DNA from: Castanea sativa
Taxonomy: Eukaryota; Streptophyta; Magnoliopsida; Fagales; Fagaceae
Length of the DNA stretch: 64,000 nt
Assembly: GCF_040712315.1 (NCBI RefSeq)
Contig: NC_134019.1
Location: 33,011,373 to 33,075,372, forward strand
Reading direction: 5' to 3'
The position numbers and the translations under genes are program-made. The notes beneath the pieces were generated by a model that ran no database searches, was not told where the DNA came from, and was given only the letters and a program-made list of their open reading frames with translations. Below, in pieces: positions 11,972 to 22,699 of this stretch (positions within the stretch are counted from its first letter, which is position 1; each line of letters opens with the position of its first letter).

Positions 11972-13900
11972 TTATTCTGATATCTTGAAATGAAAAATTT
12001 GGAGATTTTCAACATTAAGTTTTTGGAAATCACTGCGCTTTCTGTTGTTCATAAACTTGCCCCAACTGTATGCCCTATATTTTGCAGGGTTTTGCTCATT
12101 TGTCAGCTCCTCTAAAGGCTTTATCAGGGTGTAGTGCGCTGGGTTGAAGAAAAATGGAAAAGAGAACCTTTCCTTCTCTGAGTTCACCATCGCCCTGTGC
12201 TCCACACTCTCATACCTGTCATTGCTCCAAACCTAAAAGCATTTCCATTCTGAGTGAAACTGGCCAACGACAAAAGCCTCCAAGTACATACCAATTCCAA
12301 TATAGGCATAGAATTGAGTTTAATTGGACTAGTAATTATATTTTTGATCCATACATGCATATATGGACAACATTGAGAAGAAAGTGATATTCTTACATAA
12401 TTCATATACTTGGATTTGGATATTGTATATTGTATTTTTTTTTTTTTATGAATAAAGATAATTGGGATATTGTAGACAACTTATTTCTGTTCTGTTAAAT
12501 TATATGTGGATTTTGCTCATAAATGCTTTCTTGGGTTTCTCAGCCAGTTTTACCTACAGTAATTGATACTTGAAAGCAAATTTGGCTATTAACAAAAATA
12601 TGAATGATTGTACTTAGCAGAGTAAATTTGAATATTTGAGAATGTTACCTGAATAATGTCACCAACATTGATGATATAAGCATCTGGGGTGGGTTTGACC
12701 CGAACCCACTCTCCATCTGTTTTCCGCTTCACTTCCAATCCTCCAACATCATCTTCAGCAAGGATGGTTAAGGCACCACCATCCTTGTGCCGACCAACAC
12801 CAAGTGCTAACTCAGGGTTTGGGCAAGGTGGATAGTGATTTAGTCGGATGAAACTGGTCTGATCTTTGAAGAAGCCATGGAACCTATCTGCTGGCAAGCC
12901 CAGGGACCGAGCAATAAGTTCCATTAACTTGTAAGCTAGTTTTACCATCTCTTGACCATATTCTTGGCATATCTCCCTGGTTAGTTGTCAAAGGAGCCCA
13001 TTAAATCACATATATGAATCCCCTTGAATTGGGCTACAAATTAAATCATAATTCTTGACAGATTAATTTCTATTCAAACTCAATTACAGAGGGTCCTCCC
13101 AAATAGCAGTTATGAAGACACATTCAAATGTTACTAACATGTTAACCTTAGATGACTAGTTATTAAAATGTACCATCCACTCTCTTTTGGTCTCCACTCA
13201 CCAGCTCTTGCAACATTATCTCCCACAACCATTAAGTGTGCTGTGATTATAACTCCCCCTTTCATATCATGTAGAGATAGGTTGAACCTTATAATTTTGT
13301 CATCTAATTGATATTGGCTAGAATTAATATTGAAATTATCCATATTAATCCATAATAATTATTATTAATTAGTCGAATTTTATTGTAAATTAAAAAAAAT
13401 ATTTCCATATATTATTGCTAAAAACCTTACCTTAAATCAGGCGGGTACTCAGGCCACTGATTATTCCATTCAGTGAGTTCCGTGTCATCAGGCTCATGTG
13501 AGGCAGAGGCTATAGTGGGTTCCTCTATAGTAAAATCAAACACTTCTTTCCAGTCCCTAACATTCTTGGTATGCTCTGTGTCATAGTAACCAGACACCTC
13601 CTTTTCATTCCTCCTCACCTTCCTCTTCTCCTCCAAACTCTGAGCAAAGAATTTCCTTGAGGCACCATCAATCTTCTCTCGCATCTCCAAAGGCACCCCA
13701 TGATTGATCACCTGGAAGAACCCCCACTCCTTGCATGCATCGCCAACCTGTTTGACAAGGCCTTCAAATTCAATGGCAGAAACATTGCTGGAGGAGAGTA
13801 TTGGAGAAAGATCGATCAGTGGGACACCTTCGCCTTCAATGTAGGAGATTCTTGGCCTGTGTTCAGGTTCTTGAATGAAAGCTGGATCAACCTCTCCCAT
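11972..13900 (-). CDS. 2-oxoglutarate/Fe(II)-dependent dioxygenase, gene B (3 exons, intact)
   Basis: Predicted exons on the minus strand are 13900-13431, 12976-12649 and 12232-11972, with GT/AG junctions and preserved phase, giving 352 aa. The start is the ATG of MGEVDPAFIQEPE. An in-frame upstream extension to 13933 begins with TTG and is rejected. The iron ligands H220, D222 (RHKDGG) and H278 are present, as is R288-x-S290. It has three extra residues in exon 1 relative to A (around SSSNVSAIEFEG) and many substitutions, so it is an older paralogue than the A/E pair. Intron 1 is 454 bp and intron 2 is 416 bp. The role is as for A: oxidation of an unknown small molecule with 2-oxoglutarate as co-substrate, probably in the cytosol. 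Confidence 0.9.
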
Positions 13901-13940
13901 GGTAATAGGTGCCTGATTTTTTTTAGTGCTCAAAGAGGTT

Positions 13941-13955
13941 GATATATTTTTATTT
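13941..13955 (-). promoter_or_regulatory. Possible TATA region of gene B
   Basis: The minus strand reads AAATAAAAATATATC about 45 bp upstream of the ATG, where A and E have TATAAAA. The match is weaker than in A/E. Confidence 0.35.
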
Positions 13956-14140
13956 CTGAGTGTTTCACTGATTTGTAAGAATATTGGTGTGGTGACGAAG
14001 GAATGGTACGTTTTTAAAGCTTTTATATGTGTGAGATTGAGTTTTATTTATGTACATTGAACTTGGACTGGTTTTCGGATTCCGATGGTTCGAGGAGATT
14101 AAAATTAAGGTATGATTTTGTATGGTTGCTATATTTTTAA

Positions 14141-14163
14141 GGCTGGGACGTTTGTGCTTGCAT
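14141..14163 (-). promoter_or_regulatory. Single diverged copy of the shared 2OGD upstream motif, gene B
   Basis: It reads GGCTGGGACGTTTGTGCTTG plus CAT on the plus strand, about 250 bp upstream of the ATG. The TGACG core of A and E has become GGACG, so a TGA-factor site would be altered here. It is followed by a duplicated GGGTGAGCTGTTT word. Confidence 0.4.
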
Positions 14164-14319
14164 ATTGCATGGGTGAGCTGTTTATTTATATTTGTATATG
14201 GGTGAGCTGTTTTGTTCTATGTATGGATATTTTCCTAATGGCAATAAACATCGGTTATGGAACTTCTCCATTATTGTTGTCTTCAGGGGATGCTCCGCAA
14301 CTAAATGGATTGAGATCAT

Positions 14320-15054
14320 CAGTGGCGACTCCAAGAATTTTGTTTAGGGTGTTCCTATTTCACTTTGAAAAAATTGTGGGTCATTTTGGTCTATTTCGGG
14401 TGTTTTGGGACATTTCGGCAAATACCGGCCGAAATTCAAAATTTGTCAAGCATGAAGTTTGTACTTAAAAAAAAAAAATTCTTAAAACCAAAACAAATTT
14501 GCATTCTGTATACCGAAAAATCTCAAAAAAAAAAAAATTAATGAACAAAGGTACCGGTACAATAAACTATATGTTCATTTGAAATATTAATAAAATTATT
14601 AATTATTTTTGTTTAGTTGTTTCATAAATTTTTTTGTCTTTTATAAACTATAATTTGTTGTATTATTGTTTCATTAATTATTAAATTATTAATTGTTGTT
14701 TAGCCTAACATAATAATTTGTTGTCTTTTCTAATGTATTAGTTAATTAAATTATTTATTATTGGTGTTTAGTTGTTTCATTCATTTTTTTACTAACTATT
14801 AGGAGTTTAGCACACACCCCACTGTGCGTTAGCACACACCTCATGTGTGCACACACCCCTGCTTGTGCATGCCTTTTAGTTCAAAATTTGTTTGGCATAA
14901 AATTTTTAAGGGTGTTCCTGATATTGCTTGAGGGTGTTTCTATTTATTTTAAGAGTAAAAAAATAAAAAAAAATTAATTATTATATATAAAAAAAAAAAA
15001 ATCAAGCGAGGGTGTTCCTAAGAACACCCTGGCTTCTGAGTGGCGTCGCCAATG
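14320..15054. mobile_element. hAT-type non-autonomous element, 735 bp, TSD GAGATCAT
   Basis: The left end is CAGTGGCGACTCC. The right end, reverse-complemented, is CATTGGCGACGCC. Both continue into an AGGGTGTTC(C/T)TA block. The 8-bp target duplication GAGATCAT is present on both sides (14312-14319 and 15055-15062), which with the CA..TG ends fits hAT. The interior is AT-rich with a CACACACC-rich patch near 14810-14870 and no transposase ORF. Confidence 0.8.
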
Positions 15055-15228
15055 GAGATCATTACACCTAACGTAATTAGTGAAAGCGTATGAAATTTAA
15101 AATTGCAAAAAATAACTTTAAATTTCAACCATTGAATTAAAAAAAAAAAAGAGTAAAAGTAAAAAAGTAAATGTTGTTTAAATACTAAAAACTGTTGCTT
15201 AATTAAATGCCATACCAAACAGCCCCTA

Positions 15229-15364
15229 ATTCTACTCTAGCCTAATTAATCTAATTATATATGTACTGTGTGAAGCTCAATCTTGAAGAATTAAACCCAG
15301 ACTCTTGCCCTCACACCCCACAAGAATTTTGTGCTTGTGAAGTGACCATTATGCTAATGGTTAG
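15229..15364 (-). mobile_element. tRNA-derived SINE, diverged copy
   Basis: The minus strand carries the A-box-like TAATGGTCACTTCACAAGC and a B-box-like GGGTTTAATTC, with the body ending ATTAGATTAATTAGGCT. Same family as 9973-10130 and 36680-36838, the most diverged of the three. Confidence 0.5.
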
Positions 15365-15534
15365 ATTTTCAAAATTCATATCCAATAAAAAGTTATAAGA
15401 AGAGTTTGCAGGATTTCTTTTCAATTAAGAAGGGGTTTATTACTTGCTCCGCGACATTAATTGCCACATGTAGTTTTGGTGTTGGCGTGTGAGTGTATTC
15501 CCTTATCTCATCCCCCTTCCCCTATATATATGTG

Positions 15535-15549
15535 TGTGTGTGTGTTTCT

Positions 15550-15601
<52 letters not shown>

Positions 15602-15605
15602 ATAT
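15535..15605. repeat. (GT)n / (AT)n compound microsatellite
   Basis: A short GT run is followed by about 20 AT units and an imperfect AATAT tail. Confidence 0.9.
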
Positions 15606-16316
15606 AATACATTTAATTTTTCTTAACATTTTAATTAAGGTTACTTCACCAAAAAATAATAATAATAATAATACACACTCTATTTGCCAATGTAATACAT
15701 TATCTATTAAAATGACCCATATTGTACCCAAAACACAAACGTATTTTTATTAAATAAATTTAGATACACAAAAAATTTCACACTTGCTTAAATGACAAGC
15801 TGTTAATGGTGGATACAAAAGTAAAATCAATGGTGGATCTAGATCAGAATCTATAAAAGCTTTGCAACTCAATAGATGTGAAAAAAAGTTATATCTGTAG
15901 TATTTTTCATTTTTATTAAATATGAAGAGACAAGATATGTAACCTAATTTATATAGGATAAAGTTTAGCTACAAAGTTAGTTATAACCTAAGGTTACAAC
16001 CTTACTCAATAAAATAAATATTACTACATATTTTGACAATCTAACAATTGAATTGCATGTTCTTTATGCTCTTAATAAATATGTCAAATTTTGCATAAAT
16101 TGGATATTATTTATTATGTGATCTACAATCTTATATTTTATACATAATTTTAAACTACAAAAAATTGCAATTTAAACAATCAATTAATAACGTAGCTATT
16201 AATCTTTAATTTTCTAGAAATTTTGCAAGTATGAAGGATATATAAAAAAGAAATGTAATCCAATGGTGGATTTGTTAAAATTCATCTCTTATAAAAAGAT
16301 ATTAAGTAAGATTATA
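15606..16316. repeat. AT-rich spacer with second copy of the 4915-5290 repeat
   Basis: No gene is seen. From about 15990 the sequence follows the 4915-5290 repeat in diverged form and runs directly into the truncated exon 3 of pseudogene C, so this repeat may mark the deletion that removed the 3' end of that gene. Confidence 0.4.
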
Positions 16317-17073
16317 GCCTTAGCAGGGTTTTGCTCATTCGTCAACTCCTCCAAGGGCTTAACCACAGTGGAGAGTGCCCGTAGTAAGAAAAATGGATAG
16401 GAGTACCTTTCTTTCTTTGAATTCACTATCACCCTGTGCTCTACACTCTCATACTCGTCATTGCTCCAAACCTGAACAATTTCCATTGCTTGAGTTAAAT
16501 TGGTCAACTATAAAATCGTCTATAAAATTTTAAGCTCCAATTTAGGGATAGATTATTAATTCTAATTTTTGGCAAGTAATTGTATCATCAATTTTCAGAT
16601 ACATACATGTATGAAGTACACAAAGAAAAAGTAGTATAAGGACATTTTACATATACTTTGATTCAAATATTGTAAACAAGACAAGTTCGAGCATTCTCAT
16701 TTGGGCTCTAATTTATCTATTTTACATTCATTGTAACACCAAATGCACGTAAAATGACTCCCACACTTGGAAATGCAACACTATTAAAGTTTAACATTTT
16801 ACTATAGTAATATCTAAAATATTTCTATTATTCGTACCAACATGTATATCTTAAACACTATTATTTTATTCCACCTTCAATTATTTTCATCTCACAAAAT
16901 ATTCTCTCCAATAGAATAGTCTATGTGGTGTAAAGTGGTATTGTATGTAAAATAGATAAATTAGTTTTTTGGTAAAATAAAATGCATTTTTTTTAATGTA
17001 AATGCTCTTAGCCACTTACTTCGGTCAAATTTCACAAATTTTTCTCGTCGTGATAATGTTAGACTTAATGAGC

Positions 17074-17268
17074 GTTTGGATTGCATTTATTCTCCTGCGT
17101 TTGCATTTTTTTTAGCACCTTTTACATTGTTCATGGGACATGAACAGTGCATTTAGGCTTATGAATAATGCCAAGTGCATGAACATGTAGTAACTTTATT
17201 ATTATTATTTTTTATTGTTTTTAATTTTCAGCAAAATAAGTGGTATCCAAACAGACCCTTAGGCAGCA
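17074..17268. mobile_element. hAT-like MITE in intron 2 of pseudogene C
   Basis: It starts GAGCGTTTGGATTGC and ends TGGTATCCAAACAGACCCTTA, with the family's GTTCATGGGACATGAACAG inner words. Related to 19075-19290. Confidence 0.6.
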
Positions 17269-17625
17269 TTCAGTGACTCTACACTTAGGAGAGTATGAAT
17301 TTTGATGCATTCCAAGAAAATTAATTCCAACAAAATACATTCTTCTTAATAGTACACATGTTTAGTATCATGTTGAAACAAACAAAATTAGATTAAATAT
17401 ATTTTTCATTTTATTTGTATGTAAACTTTCCATGCAATTTTATGAGTGTGTAAAGTTGTATATAACAATATGTTTATTAAATGTATAAACACTACCATAT
17501 ACACACACATATGCACTTAACCTTATTCCAAACCCTGTACATATGAAAAATTCTTAGGTATTTGTGGAATATGTAGAAATTGTATTCCCTCCTTTCACAT
17601 ATGTGGTGGACCCTATCAAAAAAAT

Positions 17626-17712
<87 letters not shown>
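17626..17712. repeat. (CT)n(AT)n compound microsatellite
   Basis: About 28 CT units run directly into about 15 AT units. Apparent ORFs across it (RERERE.../YIYIYI...) are repeat translations. Confidence 0.97.
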
Positions 17713-17722
<10 letters not shown>

Positions 17723-18332
17723 TGTATAGCCGCACACATTCACCTCACTGTGCCTAACCTTATTTCAAGCCAAAGCTACTAAACTTTTGGTTTTCGATTT
17801 AACATGACAAAGTTGTGACAATTGACAAGATAATTATAGAAAATTGAAAATCTTTATCAACCATTAAATTGCATGTGAAATTACAAATGGTACCTTAATA
17901 TTGTCACCAATGTTAATGACATAAGCATCTAGGATGGGTTTTACCCGAACCCACTCTCTATCTGTTTTCCGCTTCACTTCCAATCCTGGAACACCATCTT
18001 CACCAAGAATGGTCAAAGCACCACTATCTTTGTGTTAACCAAGACAAAGCGCTAAGCTAGGAAAAGGGCATATTGGATAGTAATTGAGTCGAACAAAGCC
18101 GGTTTGATCTTTGAAGAAGCCATGGAACCTAGCTATCTGCTGGTAAGACTAGGCTCAGTGCCGCAATTAAGTTCCATCAACTTGAATGCTAGTTTCTCTA
18201 TCTCTTGAATATATTCTTGGCATGTTTCCCTGGCAAGGGAGTCCGTAAAATCAAATATATAGAAAGAAATCAAAGAATCCCTCTAATTGTGTCTCAAGCT
18301 AGATTTCAATTTCATCGTTTTTTAGTGTATAG

Positions 18333-18812
18333 TGGCCAAAATGGGCTTTTGCCCTTTTCGCAAAAAAAAAAAAAAAAAAATCAGCATGTTGCCCTCTTTC
18401 CCAAACTAATTAGAGAAATGCCCCTCTTTTGAAAATTGATTTTCTCAAAACCGAGTTAATCCTTATAGCGACGTTTTAAGAAGCCTATAGTGATGTTTTT
18501 AAGGACCTATAGCGGCGTTTTATAACTCGAGCTCCATGAAGTCGAGTTATAGGTAAAAAAAAAATAATAATAAAAAAACTTGCATGTAACTCGATTTCAT
18601 GGAGGTCGAGTTACAAAACGCCGCTATAGGTTCATAAAACGTCACTATAGGCTCCTTAAAACGTCGTTATAAGGCTCCAAATTTTTTTTTTATTTAAAAA
18701 CTTGATTTTAAGAAAATTGAGTTTCAAAATAGAGGCATTTTCCTAATTAGTTTGGGAAATGGGGCATTTACCCTTTTTTTTTTGTGCGAAATGGGCATTT
18801 GCCCATTTTCGC
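18333..18812. mobile_element. Foldback / Mutator-like MITE, TSD TAGTGTATAG
   Basis: A 480-bp element in intron 1 of pseudogene C is flanked by TAGTGTATAG on both sides (18323-18332, 18813-18822). The arms are inverted over most of their length: outer ends around CAAAATGGGC(T/A)TTTGCCC, then GTTTGGGAAA-type and GCGACGTTTTA-type blocks, then an inner hairpin of CTCGAG/GAGTTA words around a short A-rich loop. A 9-10-bp target duplication with long inverted arms suggests a Mutator-type foldback element. Confidence 0.75.
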
Positions 18813-18871
18813 TAGTGTATAGATGAACATTATTTTTGCATAACTTTTTTCTACCACTATATCAGCACTAC

Positions 18872-19858
18872 TAAGGGTCTGTTTGGAATTCGCTTATTTT
18901 GTTAAAACTAAAAACTTTTGCTGAAAGTACTGTAAATAAAGATAGAATTTAGCTAAAATAGTACAGTGGGACCCATAAATAGTACCAAAAAGTGTAGTGA
19001 GACTCATGAATAGTAACAAAAATAAGCTAAATAATAAAATAAGTTGACAAAAATAATCTTTACCAAACGAACACTAAGGGTCCGTTTGAATACCGCTTAT
19101 TTTGCTGAAAACTGAAAATTGAAAACTAAAAGCAATAAAAAAAAAATTACTATTCATGCGCTTGGCATTGTTCATAAGCCTAAAATCACTGTTCATGGAC
19201 AATGAACAATGCCAGAAGTGTTGTCCAGGAAAAAAAAATGCAGAAAACGCAACGCAAGAAACGCAAAACCCAAACGCCACCTAAGAGTCCATTTGTGACA
19301 ACTTAGTATGCATTTGGCATGGATTATTTTTGTCAACTTATTTTACTATTCAATTTATTTTTGGTACTATTCATGTGTCTCATTTTACTATTTTAGCTAA
19401 CTTTTATCTTTATCTATAGTACTTTCAGTAAAAAGTTTTTAGTTTTAACAAAATAAGCGGATTCCAAATAGACCCTTATTTAGTAGAAATTGAATTTTTT
19501 GTTATTAAAAGTACTGTACATAAAGGTAAAAACTAACTAAAATAGTACAATAGAACCAATAAATAGTACCAAAATGTGTAATGGAACTCTTGAATAATAG
19601 CAAAATAAGCTAAATAGTAAAAGAATCAAACTTTAAACTCACTTCCTAAAAGCAACCTAAGTGTGCGTTTGACATGGATTGTTTTTGCTAACTTATTTTA
19701 CTATTCGGCTTATTTTTGCTACTATTCAAGGGTCCTACTGCACTTTTTGGTATTATTTATGGGTCTCACTGCACGATTTCAGTTAACTTTTACCTAAAGT
19801 ACATTCAGTAAAAAGTTTTCAATTTCAGCAAAATAAGCGAATCCCAAACAGACCCTAA
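18872..19858. mobile_element. Cluster of four or more hAT-like MITEs
   Basis: Adjacent copies lie at about 18872-19076, 19075-19290, 19300-19475 and 19660-19858. Ends read AAGGGTCTGTTTGG or its complement CCAAACAGACCCTTA. Interiors share GAAAGTACTGTAAATAAAG, ACAGTGGGACCCATAAATAG and CAAAATAAGC. The piece at 19480-19650 is a further degraded copy. Individual TSDs are blurred because elements abut. Confidence 0.65.
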
Positions 19859-20518
19859 GTCCTGTCCAATTATCTTATTTCAAGCTCAAATGATAACTCA
19901 TAAGAGCATTCTCATCAAAAGTATTGTAAATGCTAAAATGCTATTTTTAGCATTTATAACCACAAAACCCTATTCTATCAAAGATGCTATATGCTAAATA
20001 ATTTGACATCTTACTATAGTGAGCTCTCATTTTTTAGAGCGCACTATAGCAAAAAGTTATAATTTTTTAATGTTTTTTTTTTCTGCTAAGAGAGAGAGGG
20101 AGAGAGAGAGAGGAAGAATAAAAAATGAATAAAAAAATAATAAAGAAAGAATGTTTAAATGAAATGGTTAAAAAATAGAAGTTTTGATATTAGAGGTATC
20201 GTAAAATGATGTGTTAAATGCTATAAAGTTAAGTTTGTAATACTAAATGTTAAATTTTTTAAAAGTCTTGATGAGAATGCTTTAAGGACCTCAAAATTAG
20301 ATCCCATGGTATTTATGCATGGTTGGCTTGGAGTTCTAACTTCTCCCAATTACAGTTATGAAACCATAAACATAAGCCACTAACATGTTAACCTTAGAAG
20401 ACTAGTTATGAAAACGCTTACATATGACAAAAATTATAGGATTAATCTAGATTTCTTGGGATAGAGAAAACAAGTTTGTAGAAAGATTGAGCCAAAGGAC
20501 GGAGGCTTGAGGGCTTAC

Positions 20519-20999
20519 CTAAACTCAGGTGGGTACTCAGGCCATAGATTAGTCCTCCCTGCGAGTTCTTTGTCATTAGCAGGCTCATGCGAATCCGAGA
20601 CTAAAGTGGGTTCCTGAGTTCCTTTATAATAAAATCAAACACCTTCTTCCAGTCCCTAACATTCTTGGTATGCTCAGAGTTATAGTAACCCAACACCTGT
20701 TTCTCAGTCCTTTTCACCTTCCTCTTCTCTTCCAAACTTTGCGCAAAGAACCACCTAGACATTTTCTCAACCTTCTGGCACTTCTCCAAAGGCACCCCAT
20801 GGTTGATCACCTAGAAAAACCCCCAGTCTTTGCATGCATTGCCTATCCCTTTAAGAAGGCCTTCAAAGGCAGAAACATTGTTGAAGGAGTGCATTGGAGA
20901 AAGATCGATTACTGGGATGCCTTTACCTTCAACGTAGGAGATTTTGAACCTGTTTTCAGGTTCTTGGATGGGAGCTAGATCAACCTCTTACCTTCCCAT
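20519..20999 (-). pseudogene. Exon 1 of pseudogene C
   Basis: The best preserved part of the pseudogene. It still reads a DIOX_N-like region (PVIDLSP, INHGVPLEK, EEKRKVKRTEK, HTKNVRDWK) and ends in a GT donor at 20518. It belongs to the pseudogene entry at 16317-20999; a TATAAA word lies upstream near 21095. Confidence 0.8.
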
Positions 21000-21351
21000 A
21001 GTTGGTGATTTTATTATTGCAAAGAGATTGATTTACTTTCTAGCTTGCCCTTTGTAAGCAGTGGAAGGAGAGGGTGGAAGGGTAGGTTTTAATTTATAGC
21101 GTCATGTGATACTATATTAGTGAAGAGATGACATCACATCATATCACAATATCACATTGCTATGAGAGGGTACCAGAGTAGTGTTTATTAATTACGTCTT
21201 TTGCATACACCTTGTAGTGACAGAGCCACTTTTGGGACCGGGGCCATGGCCTCACAAAATTTTTGGGAAAATTATCTATAGCTGTGCCAACGAACTTTCC
21301 CCTCTAGGAGCTCTCTTTCTCTCTTAACACGGTAAGAGCATACTCCCTCCC

Positions 21352-22556
21352 TTGAGGGCCTCTCTTGGACTAAGCCGCTCAAAAATTGGATGTAGCCCTT
21401 TCTCTTGTGAATGTATGGATCAAGAAATATTGAATAGTTTGGGAAAGTTAAAGCTCACAAAAGAAGAAAAGGAGGATATTGTTATTACAAACATTAGTAG
21501 CTCTGAGATTTTTGAAGAATGCTCTTTGAGCTTATTTAGGCATCTACTTACAGATCGTCACCAAATCAAAGAGCTTTAAAAAACACTTTGAAAACAGCAT
21601 GGAAGATGGGTTCTAACTTGAGGATTGTGGAGGTTGGAAATAATATTATGTAGCTCAAGTTTAGCTCGAGGTACCAGTTAGAATGGGTTGAAAAAAGTGG
21701 TCCGTGGAACTTTGACAACAACCTTCTTCTTTGTCGATGGAGGAAAGTTTTAACGTCAAAAAACATTAGTTTCTCCCATTCTCCTTTCTGGGTGCAGATT
21801 TGGGGTTTGCCATTTGAGAATATGACTAAAGAAATTGGGAAGGATATTGGCAGCAAGATTGGAAGTGTGTTAGAAGTTGAAAAATGAGCTATGCAAGCGG
21901 ATCAAGCCAAATTTTTAAGAATACGAGTTGAGGTACCGATTGACAAGCCTCTCTGTAGAGGGGGGTATGTTAAGAATGGAGAGGGTGGAAGATGTTGGAT
22001 TGATTTTCGGTATGAGAGACTCCCCACATTTTGTTACATATGTGGAATACTTGGGCATGATGAAAAGCACTGCCAATTAAATCCAATGGAACAACATTCA
22101 GAAAGGCAATATGGTGAATGGCTAAAGGTAGCCGGAGCTGTAAAGAGCGGAGGTGAAAGGGAAAAGATGAAAGTGCAGACGACGGTTGAAAAGTGGAGTT
22201 CGCCATCTCTGATGGAGGGTGGAAAGGCCGGTGAAGTGGGTGGTAGCGTAATCATGATGGATACAGCTTCCTTGAACATGGTGAGGGGCACTATCATGTC
22301 TAATCATCGGGATAAGCAAGTAGAAGTTGGATGGGACAATACGGTATCAGTGGGTTTGAAAATGGGGCTAGAGCAGGAAGCACATGATAAGCAAAAAGGC
22401 TCTAGAACTGAATTAGTCAGAAAAGAAGTGCATGGGAACGAGGTAGTTTCGGTAGAAGTTGGAAAGGAGTTTGGGCCGGTTATAAGAGAGTTGGAAACCT
22501 TAAACCCAATAAAGCCCAAAGAAAAAGAAGACACAAGTGGGGGAGGGAAAGTGTAG
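21352..22556 (+). pseudogene. LINE ORF1 (DUF4283 + CCHC knuckle), broken
   Basis: The first part (21352-21579) has a weak N-terminal region. The DUF4283-like part (PWNFDN, FWVQIWGLPFENM) lies at about 21660-21880 with stops at 21579 and 21886. The second ORF (21891-22556) carries RYERLPTFCYICGILGHDEKHC-like zinc-knuckle residues (C-x2-C-x4-H-x4-C) at about 22008-22070. ORF1p-type proteins bind element RNA. Confidence 0.8.
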
Positions 22557-22699
22557 CAACAAGGCCCAGACCGAATGGAAAAACCAGCAGCTAGGGCAGA
22601 ATTAAAAAAAGAAAATAGCAAGGGAAAAAGGAAAGGCCCAAGATGTTGAGTTGTGTGGACAAGCCCAAGAGGTAAGTAAAGAAAGAAAAGGTAATGTTG

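Larger units (their letters stand above)
16317..20999 (-). pseudogene. 2OGD pseudogene C
   Basis: Three exon remnants remain in order: exon 1 20999-20519, exon 2 18229-17894 and exon 3 16471-16317. Exon 1 has an in-frame TAA right after the start (small insertion at codon 3), a TAG in the WGFF-VINHGVP motif and a 7-bp duplication near 20613-20625 that shifts the frame. Exon 2 has TAA immediately before the conserved HKD and other disruptions. Exon 3 keeps VEHR and RYS but stops at NEQNPAK, where unrelated repeat sequence begins, so the last about 35 residues are missing. Donor and acceptor sites are still visible. Intron 2 (16472-17893) carries a MITE and microsatellite; intron 1 (18230-20518) is swollen to 2.3 kb by MITEs. 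No functional dioxygenase is expected. Confidence 0.9.

Noticed and set aside
13901..13933. N-terminal extension of gene B (11 residues before MGEVD)
   Set aside because: It begins with TTG, is not shared with A, D or E, and the conserved family start is the ATG at 13900.
17492..17743. ORFs rich in RERERE and YIYIYI
   Set aside because: They are translations of the (CT)n(AT)n microsatellite.
21970..22621. Overlapping minus-strand ORFs inside LINE ORF1
   Set aside because: Shadows of the plus-strand LINE frame, which carries the DUF4283 and zinc-knuckle motifs.
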